From Clostridia bacterium (lineage in GTDB: Bacteria; Bacillota; Clostridia; Christensenellales; UBA1242), in NCBI GenBank assembly GCA_017537515.1, contig JAFYKO010000122.1:1-64000 (forward strand): a stretch of 64,000 nucleotides of DNA, given 5' to 3'. The notes below the pieces were generated by a model. That model did not search any database, was not told where the DNA came from, and saw nothing but the letters and a program-made list of their open reading frames with translations. Both the position numbers and the translations under genes were made by a program. This document shows positions 8,317-16,516 of this stretch, piece after piece (the stretch's first letter is position 1; every line of letters starts with the position of its first letter).

Positions 8317-8766
8317 TTATTCCTCCGATGCTTTAATAGCAAGTTTGATAAAGGCGTTAATCTTTTCTTCGTCAACGGGTTCAAGGCTGAAATCCACCAG
8401 GGCACAATCCTTGCAATCCATTGTCATAGGGAAGCATTCCGAATAACGGAAATGCTTGACCTTGGGGGGCATATTCTTGTAGGACACGTCCACTTCCTGC
8501 GAGCATAACACCGTCACGTTCCTGCCGTTAGTTTCAAAAGCAATGGCGAACTTGTAAAATTCCGTATCGGGGTCGTTCGGGTTGAGCCACTTAATCCACT
8601 TACGCTTGAAGTTGGCGTTAAGGTATTCTGCCATCGCTTCGCTAAATTCGTAAGCACTCTTTGTCATACCCTGCTTGGAATTTTCAAGCATACGCTGTGC
8701 CTTGTCGTTTTCTGCCTTATTAGCGTCATAGCGTTTCTTGATTTCGTTGAGTTCCTGTAAATCCAT
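8317..8766 (-). CDS. Hypothetical protein, 149 aa
   Basis: MDLQELNEIKKRYDANKAEND start with a coiled-coil-like N-terminus, then a mixed region with Cys in ECFPMTMDCKDC. Not identified. Confidence 0.6.
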   Translation of the reverse strand: MDLQELNEIKKRYDANKAENDKAQRMLENSKQGMTKSAYEFSEAMAEYLNANFKRKWIKWLNPNDPDTEFYKFAIAFETNGRNVTVLCSQEVDVSYKNMPPKVKHFRYSECFPMTMDCKDCALVDFSLEPVDEEKINAFIKLAIKASEE

Positions 8767-8781
8767 AATGTTGCCTCCTGG

Positions 8782-9099
8782 TTATGCGGGTTCGCTTCCC
8801 TGTTCGGGAGCCGTCTTCTTTTCGGGTAAATTCACGGACACTTGCAGGGTCACAACAGCCCCGTCCTTGCGTTTCCATTCAAAGGACACCTTCGTGGGCT
8901 TCTTGCAGTTCGGATTGTCCTTGGAATCCTTGTAATACTTGTCAGCAAGATTTTGGACGCAGTAATCACGCACGGCTTCAATAGCCTGCTGCGTCACGTC
9001 AATCTTTGAAATCCATTCGGTGCCGTCCTTGTTAGTGGTGCCCGCATAGATTGTGTTAGTGAGCATACTATGTGCCACCATAAATCTTTCGTTTTTCAT
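8782..9099 (-). CDS. Hypothetical protein, ~105 aa
   Basis: Start set at MKNERFMVAHSMLTNTIYAG (ATG at 9097-9099), which has the AACCGAGGTATCT leader typical of this genome; the frame stays open to 9231 but overlaps the upstream gene. C-terminus is Lys/Pro-rich. No family recognised. Confidence 0.6.
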   Translation of the reverse strand: MKNERFMVAHSMLTNTIYAGTTNKDGTEWISKIDVTQQAIEAVRDYCVQNLADKYYKDSKDNPNCKKPTKVSFEWKRKDGAVVTLQVSVNLPEKKTAPEQGSEPA

Positions 9100-9110
9100 A
9101 GATACCTCGG

Positions 9111-10214
9111 TTAAACAATGTAGTCCACGGTGTTGGTTTCGTTCACGACACCCTTGCGTCTGTAAGAATAATGTGCCTTTACAAGAACCGTCTTGCCGTG
9201 CATACGGGCATAGTGGGCACGAACATACCAACTAGCCACGTTGAAGTTCTTCTGTTCACGAACGCACTGCGAAGCACTCTCATACTTCTTCCAGGTTTCG
9301 TCCGTGATATGGATATAGCGGTATGCCTGGGAATGCTTCAACGGCTTCTTGCCTGCGAGCAGAACAGGCTTGTCCGAAGCGTGGCGGGAGTAGTCGGGTT
9401 CCGAACACACTTCACAGGTTCGGAGCGATTCTGCAATCCACAGGTTCGTAAGCAGGGCTTCCACGTCAAACACGTTACCTGTGGTCCAATTATCATACTG
9501 CTCGTCGTATTCAAACGTGGCACCACGTAACTGCTTGTCACGGACAGACGGATGCAGGGGAATGTTGAAGTATTCGTTTTCCCCCGACTTCGGGTCACGT
9601 CGGTGCGTGATATGGCACATTTCCGTAGAAGCGACCAGGTAGATATAGTCGGTATGCCCGTTAATCGGGAGTTCCAAAAGTTCCTCATAGAACTTCCCGT
9701 TTATGCAGTCCGAAACAAATTCAGTCTTCTGCTGTGCTGCCGTATTGTAAAGGTATTCACGATACTCTTTGCGGAGTTCTTCGGCAGGGGCACCCAGGGA
9801 AAGCAGGAACTTCATAGCACGTTCGGACACCTTGCGAATCTTGCAGGACGGACCTGGGGTAATGTAGGCGTTGCACAGAAATTCGTTAATGCCCCCGCTG
9901 CTTATGAAACGCTGATGGTCCTTTACAGGCGGGTTCATATCCACCTTGACACCCAGGCGTTCTTCGTAGGCGTGGACGGAAAAGGGGAGCACCTTGAGTT
10001 TACGCAGGCGGTCCACCGCTTTCGTGTCACGCAGCGGTCGAAGCATATTGTCCTTCCACCAATCACGCATACCCTGGGTATCGTCGCCAATGCGGTCCAC
10101 GGCAGCAGCGTAGCAGGTTTCAAAGAATCTATCGGAAAGTGCGTTGCAGTTGAAGACAATCGGGTTTACGGGTTCTTCAACTTTCTTCTTCGGCTTGTTC
10201 TTATGCTTTGACAA
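9111..10214 (-). CDS. Hypothetical protein, 367 aa, with basic N-terminus and WYVRAHYARMHGK motif
   Basis: Largest unidentified gene of the accessory region. The N-terminus is very basic (MSKHKNKPKKKVEE), followed by a helical region. Near the C-terminus, VASWYVRAHYARMHGKTVLV resembles a short 'W-V-R-x-H-x-R' segment seen in many uncharacterised phage and plasmid proteins. Two Cys in EVCSEPDYSRHAS and CHITHRR could bind metal. It is the first gene behind promoter P3. Function unknown; nucleic-acid binding is a guess from charge. Confidence 0.7.
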   Translation of the reverse strand: MSKHKNKPKKKVEEPVNPIVFNCNALSDRFFETCYAAAVDRIGDDTQGMRDWWKDNMLRPLRDTKAVDRLRKLKVLPFSVHAYEERLGVKVDMNPPVKDHQRFISSGGINEFLCNAYITPGPSCKIRKVSERAMKFLLSLGAPAEELRKEYREYLYNTAAQQKTEFVSDCINGKFYEELLELPINGHTDYIYLVASTEMCHITHRRDPKSGENEYFNIPLHPSVRDKQLRGATFEYDEQYDNWTTGNVFDVEALLTNLWIAESLRTCEVCSEPDYSRHASDKPVLLAGKKPLKHSQAYRYIHITDETWKKYESASQCVREQKNFNVASWYVRAHYARMHGKTVLVKAHYSYRRKGVVNETNTVDYIV

Positions 10215-10254
10215 GGCGTTATCCTCGGTAAAGGTTGTCGTGGTTTCTGTGCTA

Positions 10255-10283
10255 AATATAACAAATTACCCGCCTATTGTCAA
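10255..10283 (-). promoter_or_regulatory. Operator-type promoter P3
   Basis: Minus-strand TTGACA (10278-10283), 17-base spacer, TATATT (10255-10260). The palindrome arms around the -35 are degenerate (ATATCTA / GGGTAATTT). Drives the gene starting at 10214. Confidence 0.8.
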
Positions 10284-10320
10284 TAGATATTTTAAATTTT
10301 TTGAATTTTTTCAAGGTCCG

Positions 10321-10773
10321 CTATTTCTTATCGGCTTCTCCTACCATAACGACGGTTGTCAAGTCCCTGCCCTGCATACGCACGGCATTGTCTAGGAACT
10401 CTTTTGCCTTCTCAATGCTGTCAAACGACGCTTGGGTACAACAGGAATCGCAATCGTATTCCACGAACCTGTTCCAAAAGAACCACCTCTTGTATTCGGG
10501 GACGTAGTGAACGCTCAACTTGCCGTCAAGCAGAAGGTGTTCTTCCTTGACGATGCGGACCCGCAGCACCTTCTTTCGTTTGGTCCCTGGGTCAATGCCC
10601 CACATCTTGCAAAGGCTATCCTTGTCCTTGCGGAGTTTTCGGATTTCCCGCTGCAAAGCGTCCACGACGTTCTTTACCAACGTAGCCGACGTAGTTAGAC
10701 CGTGATACGTCATAAGGTCATACACGTTCATTCCATAAGAGTTCTGCGGTTCGTTAAGTTCGTCACCAACCAT
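10321..10773 (-). CDS. Hypothetical protein, 150 aa
   Basis: Helical region with LQREIRKLRKDKDSLCKMWG near residues 47-66, then a beta-rich part with Cys in EYDCDSCCTQ. Overlaps the upstream gene. No family recognised. Confidence 0.6.
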   Translation of the reverse strand: MVGDELNEPQNSYGMNVYDLMTYHGLTTSATLVKNVVDALQREIRKLRKDKDSLCKMWGIDPGTKRKKVLRVRIVKEEHLLLDGKLSVHYVPEYKRWFFWNRFVEYDCDSCCTQASFDSIEKAKEFLDNAVRMQGRDLTTVVMVGEADKK

Positions 10774-11062
10774 AATGCTTCCCCATTAGTTTAGAAAGTA
10801 AAATGCTTTGAATATGGGACACACGATTAGAATTTTCTTCGTTAAACGTGTAGTCGGTATCGTCGCCTGCGATTTGCAGGGTTTCAATAGCGTCCAACCG
10901 AACAACGGTGTTGCCGACGGTAATAGTGTCCTTGAACGGATTACCTGGCAGGTTAGTGGCATACTTGTTGGAATGGTATTCCTGCTTGATTTCGTTGAGA
11001 ACGCCCGCAACGTCCAGGCGATAGCCCGTGTCGTCCAGGAACGTGACTATTCTAACAATCAT
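10763..11062 (-). CDS. Hypothetical protein, 99 aa
   Basis: MIVRIVTFLDDTGYRLDVAG start, ends LLSKLMGKHYGW; overlaps both neighbours by about 11 bases, in a coupled three-gene string 11603 to 10321. Not identified. Confidence 0.55.
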   Translation of the reverse strand: MIVRIVTFLDDTGYRLDVAGVLNEIKQEYHSNKYATNLPGNPFKDTITVGNTVVRLDAIETLQIAGDDTDYTFNEENSNRVSHIQSILLSKLMGKHYGW

Positions 11063-11603
11063 CGTTTACCCCCTGTGTTTTAAGATAGTTCGCTGCGTAT
11101 TGAATAAGTTCGCATACCTGCAAGTAAACCTGGTCTTCCACAATGCAGGACTGCATAGTGCCGTAAAGGTATTCCATTTCCAGGTCCCAACCTTTTTCGG
11201 AGTTCAATTCATAAAGCGTGTCATACCAGGATTCAAGCGAGTCACGGTCGCTTTCAAGGTATTCCAGGTCTTCTTCCTTAATGGTGTCGGGATATTCTTC
11301 AAGCAGTTCCTTACGCAGTGCTTCCGCATCAATGGTGCGGTCGTAGTGGAACTTCGGGGCTGCTTCCAACTTTTCTTCCCAATAGCCAGGGTTAATGTGG
11401 TCCCCACGGAAGAAAGTATAGCAGTTCACGATATTGCCCTTGAAGACCCAACAGCCGTAATCGCCCAACACCGTCACGTCGTATTTCGTGAAGCGTATGT
11501 ATATCGGGCATCCCATTCTGTTGACAAACTTGACTTCGTGACACGCCCTGTTAGGCGTATAGGTCAATGTGTCGGTAAGATTAAATCCGTTGTCTAATGC
11601 CAT
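11052..11603 (-). CDS. Hypothetical acidic protein, 183 aa
   Basis: Starts MALDNGFNLTDTLTYTPNRAC after an AGAACCTTAT leader. Glu/Asp/Tyr-rich, especially residues 90-130. It lies immediately downstream of the TnpB gene at 11628-12989, which may have split an operon. No family recognised. Confidence 0.6.
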   Translation of the reverse strand: MALDNGFNLTDTLTYTPNRACHEVKFVNRMGCPIYIRFTKYDVTVLGDYGCWVFKGNIVNCYTFFRGDHINPGYWEEKLEAAPKFHYDRTIDAEALRKELLEEYPDTIKEEDLEYLESDRDSLESWYDTLYELNSEKGWDLEMEYLYGTMQSCIVEDQVYLQVCELIQYAANYLKTQGVNDDC

Positions 11604-11627
11604 ATAAGGTTCTCCAATATATTAGCT

Positions 11628-12989
11628 TTATATGCTTCTATTATCTATATAGTGCATAAGCGTAATTTCCTGCTTCAACAACAAGCACTGTTCCTGTGTT
11701 TCAAAGAACTGCAACCTCTTGTCTTTCGGGTCCACATACGCGACACCTTCTTCCGAGCGTTCGCAAGGAAGGCAGGCTTCAACGGTGTTTTCACCGCAAG
11801 TATTTCGTGTGCTTACAAGTTCTGTAAGCCACAAGCCATAGAACTTCAAGTTCTCGGCTGCATTGAAATCTCTGTCGTGCCTATGCCCACATACGGGGCA
11901 TACCCACTCTCTGTCTTTCAGTTTCAAATCTTCTTTCTTGTATTGTCCGCAGTGTGAGCAGTATTGACTACTAGCATAAAAGCAGGGAGCCTGTATTAAC
12001 TGTATATTGTTCCACTTGCATTTATACTCTAAATAATTACGCATACGCCCGAAGTTTGCGTCTAATATAGCCGAAGCAAGTTTGTGATTCTTCGTCATAT
12101 TGCTAGGCTTCAAGTCCTCAATGACAACCATTTTAGGTTTAGACTTGTAAACCACATCGCTAGTGAACTGATGGGCTACGTTTATGCGAGCATTCGTTAT
12201 TCTTTGATACAGCCTAGCGATTTTATGCTTACACTTGATTCTGTTCTTTGAGTGCTTACGCTTACGTGCCAATGCACGTTGGTATCTACGCAAGCGTTGT
12301 TTAGCACGGGCATACCCTTTAGGGTTAGCATACACCATACCCTCACTTGTAATCGCTAAATCTTTAATGCCGAAGTCTATGCCTACAATATCGTCAGCAG
12401 TTATACTAGACACAGTTTCGTAGATAGGTATAATGTCAGTTTTATAGATAAACGACACGAACCACTTGCCCGTAGCATCTACCGAAACGGTAGCCATAGA
12501 CAGGGGTATTCTATCTACGCCAACGGGAATCTTGACGTAATTCTTTTCCTGTAAACGGATTTTCCCAATAGTGGGGATTTGAACGAAATCACGACCAATA
12601 AAAACATTTCCGCTACAACGGAAAGATTCGTTTACGTCATACCTGTGGAAGCGTGGGTGCTTGGCTTGACCCTTGAAGAACCGCTTCCAAGCAGCCCCTA
12701 AATCCCGCAAGGCTTCCTGCCCACAGAACTTGCTTACTTCTGCCATCCACTTGTTTTCGGGTAACTTCTTGTAAATACACCATTCCTTGTGCCAATCAAT
12801 AGGTGTTCCGAACTCACACTTGATTTTATGTCCTGGGGGAGTATTCTGTTTGGCTAATTCGTAAGCCTTGTTCTGTTGAGCAAGTTTCCAATTATATGCA
12901 CGACGAGCAACAGCACACATCCTACGCAAGACAGGTATCTGTGCCTTGCTAGGTTTCAAGCATATCTTTCGTCCGCTTATCTGTTGCAT
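11628..12989 (-). CDS. tnpB: TnpB (IS605 OrfB-type RNA-guided nuclease)
   Basis: About 453 residues from MQQISGRKICLKPSKAQ; the open frame reaches 13037 but the upstream part lies in an inverted repeat. The catalytic set is complete: GIDFGIKDLAI (first Asp), VIEDLKPSNM (Glu) and DRDFNAAENL (last Asp), with a CSHCG...CPVCG zinc ribbon between the last two. The C-terminal tail (CGENTVEACLP) resembles the usual OrfB end, where the guide RNA is normally encoded. No TnpA is adjacent. Predicted active. Confidence 0.95.
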   Translation of the reverse strand: MQQISGRKICLKPSKAQIPVLRRMCAVARRAYNWKLAQQNKAYELAKQNTPPGHKIKCEFGTPIDWHKEWCIYKKLPENKWMAEVSKFCGQEALRDLGAAWKRFFKGQAKHPRFHRYDVNESFRCSGNVFIGRDFVQIPTIGKIRLQEKNYVKIPVGVDRIPLSMATVSVDATGKWFVSFIYKTDIIPIYETVSSITADDIVGIDFGIKDLAITSEGMVYANPKGYARAKQRLRRYQRALARKRKHSKNRIKCKHKIARLYQRITNARINVAHQFTSDVVYKSKPKMVVIEDLKPSNMTKNHKLASAILDANFGRMRNYLEYKCKWNNIQLIQAPCFYASSQYCSHCGQYKKEDLKLKDREWVCPVCGHRHDRDFNAAENLKFYGLWLTELVSTRNTCGENTVEACLPCERSEEGVAYVDPKDKRLQFFETQEQCLLLKQEITLMHYIDNRSI

Positions 12990-12999
12990 ATACAAGTAA

Positions 13000-13077
13000 A
13001 TGCCCGATGAATACTTATTGTGCAAGTCAGCATCCATCGGGCATTCAAATGTCCGTATTAGTATATAAGGACTTGCA
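13000..13077. repeat. Inverted repeats at TnpB upstream end
   Basis: ATGCCCGATG (13000-13009) pairs with CATCGGGCAT (13035-13044), and TGCAAGTC (13021-13028) pairs with GACTTGCA (13070-13077). These are candidate subterminal hairpins of the left end of the TnpB element. The element boundary is not proven. Confidence 0.5.
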
Positions 13078-13163
13078 CATACTTATATACACTTTCAACC
13101 TATAATATACATTTTTATCAAAAAATAATCAAGACCCTATATTAAAATGGCATAATAACTATT

Positions 13164-13817
13164 TCAAAGTTTTGTTCGTTGTAGGTTATGGAATGATATA
13201 TCGGTCAAGAGCGTATTTGCGAACTCCCCCAGGTTGGTTCCAGGCGGGAACCTGTAAGATACGCCTGCGTAGGAATGCACTTCACGGGCAGCGTCATAGG
13301 AACATTGGAACAACACGCCCTGCCTGTCGGTGTCGTCTTTCGGAGCCAATCCATAGTAGGGTTCCCGAAAAATGAACATAACACCCCTGGTCCCAAAGAA
13401 CTGCCAACCATCATTACCCGAATAGTCCTTGCAGTCGCAGGAACAGAACACCATAGCACCCCTGCTCTTACACGCCCAGGTATTGTAGCACGTTGCCAGG
13501 ATATACAAGTATTCCTTTTCGGGCAACTGCAACCTGTCCTGGGAGGGCTTGAACTCACGGGCGAATGTCGGGCACAGGTCTAGCAACTCACGCAGCGACA
13601 CAGGGTTCAACGTGGATAGCCCGATATGCTCCAACAGGGTCCGTTCATTCGACGGCATCTTGCCGTTCAAGAACGTAGTGCGGTAGCCCTGGAAGTTCTT
13701 CGGGCTTTCGTATTCCTGCCCTCCAAAACGTTCGGCTATGAACAGCAAGGTAGCAGCAGCCTGTTCGGTAAACCCCAACTTCTGCAACTCACGTATTTCT
13801 TGAAGCCGTCTAGTCAC
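13164..13817 (-). CDS. Hypothetical protein, 217 aa
   Basis: N-terminal helix (MTRRLQEIRELQKLGFTEQAA), then a mixed region with five Cys, including VFCSCDCKDYSG around residue 125. It lies just upstream of the TnpB insertion and closes the operon starting at 16426. Not identified. Confidence 0.6.
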   Translation of the reverse strand: MTRRLQEIRELQKLGFTEQAAATLLFIAERFGGQEYESPKNFQGYRTTFLNGKMPSNERTLLEHIGLSTLNPVSLRELLDLCPTFAREFKPSQDRLQLPEKEYLYILATCYNTWACKSRGAMVFCSCDCKDYSGNDGWQFFGTRGVMFIFREPYYGLAPKDDTDRQGVLFQCSYDAAREVHSYAGVSYRFPPGTNLGEFANTLLTDISFHNLQRTKL

Positions 13818-13818
13818 G

Positions 13819-14043
13819 TCATACCTCGGTCAGTTCGTGGTCGTATTCGCCATTGTTCATCGTATAAAGTTCTTCGTATTCCTCAACGGAACTTGTGAAG
13901 ATGCCCCAAACGGAGCAGTCTTCTTCTACGATTTCTGCGAACTCTTTGTGCCATTGGGCACCCGTCATTACACGCCCATCGTAGGAATCCTTGTATTTCT
14001 TTTGCGGGTCCAGGTGATACCCTTCCGTGAACTTACGTGCCAT
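13819..14043 (-). CDS. Small hypothetical acidic protein, 74 aa
   Basis: MARKFTEGYHLDPQKKYKDSY start, ends DHELTEV. Sits between the acyl carrier protein gene and the 217-residue gene with only a few bases of spacing. No recognised family. Confidence 0.55.
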   Translation of the reverse strand: MARKFTEGYHLDPQKKYKDSYDGRVMTGAQWHKEFAEIVEEDCSVWGIFTSSVEEYEELYTMNNGEYDHELTEV

Positions 14044-14048
14044 AGTCG

Positions 14049-14297
14049 CTATTCCCTGTCAGCGGTTTTCTTGTTAATGAGGTCCAGGTAGTCCTTGACG
14101 GTCCGCAGCGAAGCCTTTTCGCAATCGCTGATTTCAATACCGAACTTGTCTTCAACCCTGCATATAATGTCAAAAATATCCAGGGAGTCAGCACCCAGGT
14201 AAGCCAGGGAATCCTGTTCTTCAATGTCGTTGCGATGAACGTCTAGTTCAACAATGAGAATATCTTCAAATTGGTGTCTAATGATTTCGGGTTTCAT
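14049..14297 (-). CDS. Acyl carrier protein
   Basis: 82 residues, the normal length for ACP. The 4'-phosphopantetheine attachment site is present as GADSLD (Ser38) at the start of helix II, followed by the typical IFDIICRVEDKFGIEIS and a C-terminal helix (TVKDYLDLIN). ACPs carry acyl groups as thioesters on the pantetheine arm. It overlaps the upstream 94-residue gene by four bases, so it is part of the phage operon. A dephospho-CoA-kinase-like gene lies 6 kb upstream. The partner enzyme in this phage is unknown; it could also serve host fatty-acid or lipid modification. Confidence 0.9.
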   Translation of the reverse strand: MKPEIIRHQFEDILIVELDVHRNDIEEQDSLAYLGADSLDIFDIICRVEDKFGIEISDCEKASLRTVKDYLDLINKKTADRE

Positions 14298-14578
14298 TTG
14301 TGTTTCTCCAAAGCGGAAAGTGAATCCAGGACAAAGCAGGTAGAAGCCACAGCGTCCTGCTTGTCGGGGCTAGGTCCAACCAACTTGCCCAACTCTTTTG
14401 CAAGGGATTCAAGTTGTTTTGAAGAACCCCCGTAGCGTTCACCGAACCCTGCCGTTTTCGCAAGTATGCGTAAGTCTTCGTCGGTCGGGGCTGTGGCGAC
14501 AAACGACTTGTCCGTAAGGGACGCACAGCACAGGACTTCCAAATCCTTGAACGACAACCCTTCCAATTTTCTAGCCAT
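14294..14578 (-). CDS. Hypothetical protein, 94 aa
   Basis: MARKLEGLSFKDLEVLCCASL start, helical, translationally coupled to the ACP gene (four-base overlap). A functional tie to ACP is possible from this coupling but nothing in the sequence confirms it. Confidence 0.55.
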   Translation of the reverse strand: MARKLEGLSFKDLEVLCCASLTDKSFVATAPTDEDLRILAKTAGFGERYGGSSKQLESLAKELGKLVGPSPDKQDAVASTCFVLDSLSALEKHK

Positions 14579-14579
14579 A

Positions 14580-15146
14580 CTAAATCACTCCGTCAATATC
14601 GTCAATTAGCCTGTTCTGTGTATCAATGATTTCCTGGGCGATGCGATACATAGTTGAACTGTTCACGGGCATTCCGTAGTATTCCTGGGGTATTTCATAC
14701 ACAATGTCATTCCACAGGAACTTTGTGTAGTTGCTATTGAATGCGGGTGCAAACGGGGAAAAGTAATAGAACCGCTCGCCTGCGATAACCTTGACACTTT
14801 TGGAGCCGTCTTCGTTCTCAACGACTTCCACGGAATTAGGCATCTGCTTTACAGGCGGGACACACGATTCAATGGTTTCGTTAATATCCTCGCCATACAG
14901 GAAAATCCTACAATCCCTGGCGGTCGGCAATTCCTTGTCAATCCCGAAAGCCTTGACTTCTGCGAACTTGTCGGGATTAGCCGTATAGAACTGCTTGCCG
15001 TCTTCCCCGTCCTGGCAGTAGAACGCAAATTCGGTCTTCAAGTCCTGCTTGCGTTTTTCCAATTCCAGGCGACGCTTCTCACGGCTTACCAGGATTCGCC
15101 TGGTAAAACCGATTGACATTAAAAGGTCGTGCAGCAATCCACTCAT
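14580..15146 (-). CDS. Hypothetical protein, 188 aa
   Basis: The N-terminus is strongly basic (SREKRRLELEKRKQDLK), the middle acidic. Its ATG overlaps the stop of the 284-residue gene. No recognised family. Confidence 0.6.
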   Translation of the reverse strand: MSGLLHDLLMSIGFTRRILVSREKRRLELEKRKQDLKTEFAFYCQDGEDGKQFYTANPDKFAEVKAFGIDKELPTARDCRIFLYGEDINETIESCVPPVKQMPNSVEVVENEDGSKSVKVIAGERFYYFSPFAPAFNSNYTKFLWNDIVYEIPQEYYGMPVNSSTMYRIAQEIIDTQNRLIDDIDGVI

Positions 15147-16000
15147 TACGTTCTTTCGCTCAATGGGAGTTTAAGCAACTTTTCCGCTTCTTCATTCGGC
15201 AACCACTTGCGGGAGCCGTCAGCCATACGGACGTATTTACCTTTTTGGTTCTGCAATACGTGGTTTCCGTAATACTTGATTACAGCGTCATACATAGCAA
15301 GCAAGTCGGCAGTATCACGGACAAGCGGGCACTTCTCGCAATTCCTGTCGCACCTGTCGGCACGGCTCACGCATTCACGCTCCGTTTTAAGCAGGTCCAG
15401 GACTTCTTCACGGGAAAGCCTTACGTTCCCCTTGCTAACCTTTTTCGGGGCTTCTACGGGCGGTTCCTGCGGTTCCGTAGCCACCTGCGGGTGGGGTGCC
15501 GAATAGGACGCAAGCCTGTCGGCAAACGCATTACAACTTTCCTGCAATTCCGTCGGGGACATTTTATAGTTGCAGGCGGGCACAGTGAATCGGGTGCCCA
15601 CGTCTTTAATCAAGTCTTCCAAAAGACTTGTAGTGTATCGCTGATAGTCCTTTACTCCAAACTGCCGAACGCCCTTACGCACCACAATCGGAGCATAGGA
15701 ATCCTCACCGAAAATAAAAATTCGGGATAACGGCATAATGACATTATACGGGGGTGGCATAGACAAGTCATCCAACCTGTGATAGATAGGCGGGTATCTA
15801 TAAGGGTCTTCGCACCTTACCCTTAATTCGTTCACAGCAAAACCGATAATGTAGAACGGGTCATTGTCGTCGGGAACCAATTCATTAAAACTAGAATCGG
15901 GCTTCACAATCCCGTGCTTTTTAAGAGTGTCAAGAGTGACAGGGTTAAACACAGCCCCGCCAAACTTGACAACACATTCAAACAAACCATCTACTGTCAA
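15146..16000 (-). CDS. Hypothetical protein with C-terminal Cys cluster, 284 aa
   Basis: The N-terminal two thirds are unremarkable. Around residues 215-235 the segment ECVSRADRCDRNCEKCPLV has four Cys spaced as in a small metal or Fe-S site, followed by a helix (DTADLLAMYDAVIKYYG). A proline-rich linker (EPQEPPVEAPKKV) precedes it. Not identified. Confidence 0.6.
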   Translation of the reverse strand: MTVDGLFECVVKFGGAVFNPVTLDTLKKHGIVKPDSSFNELVPDDNDPFYIIGFAVNELRVRCEDPYRYPPIYHRLDDLSMPPPYNVIMPLSRIFIFGEDSYAPIVVRKGVRQFGVKDYQRYTTSLLEDLIKDVGTRFTVPACNYKMSPTELQESCNAFADRLASYSAPHPQVATEPQEPPVEAPKKVSKGNVRLSREEVLDLLKTERECVSRADRCDRNCEKCPLVRDTADLLAMYDAVIKYYGNHVLQNQKGKYVRMADGSRKWLPNEEAEKLLKLPLSERT

Positions 16001-16012
16001 AAGATACCTTCC

Positions 16013-16426
16013 TTATTTGGTGCTGTGGGCTTCCACAGCACGATTGAAATACTTTACAAAAGAGTGTGCCCCCTCCAAAAGACTGACGGGGGTGCGGGTA
16101 AGATAGCCGTGGGGACAATAGGTATCATTGAAAAACCCAACGCCATACTTGGAGCCGTCCATATAGTTTGCGGACAACAACAGGGTGTTCATACTCCCAA
16201 GGCTTGCCCACATCCTGCAAACAAGTTCCCTGGTTTCTATGTCCTTGATATGGATTTCGCACTTCGGTTCCTTGCTGCCAGGTATAGCGGGTGTCGGGTT
16301 CATTATGACGGGTGTCACTTCCACGACATACTTACCCTGCGAATACAGGTCTTCCTGGATATGTGATGCAAACTCCAACGTATTGAAGTTAAGGTCAATC
16401 GCTTTGTGGTTAAAATCAATGGGCAT
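16013..16426 (-). CDS. Hypothetical protein, ~137 aa, first gene of ACP operon
   Basis: Start at MPIDFNHKAIDLNFNTLEF (ATG 16426), preceded by an AACCGAGGTAATCATT leader; the frame remains open to 16477. First gene behind promoter P4. Not identified. Confidence 0.6.
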   Translation of the reverse strand: MPIDFNHKAIDLNFNTLEFASHIQEDLYSQGKYVVEVTPVIMNPTPAIPGSKEPKCEIHIKDIETRELVCRMWASLGSMNTLLLSANYMDGSKYGVGFFNDTYCPHGYLTRTPVSLLEGAHSFVKYFNRAVEAHSTK

Positions 16427-16467
16427 AATGATTACCTCGGTTAAAGTTTGTGGTTGCCTATGTCCCA

Positions 16468-16496
16468 AATATAACAAATTACCTACACGTTGTCAA
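16468..16496 (-). promoter_or_regulatory. Operator-type promoter P4
   Basis: Minus-strand TTGACA (16491-16496), 17-base spacer, TATATT (16468-16473). The palindrome is perfect here: CAAATTACCTA upstream and TAGGTAATTTG downstream of the -35 box, 11 bases apart. Drives the operon containing ACP. Confidence 0.88.
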
Positions 16497-16516
16497 TAGG
16501 TAATTTGAAAAAATTT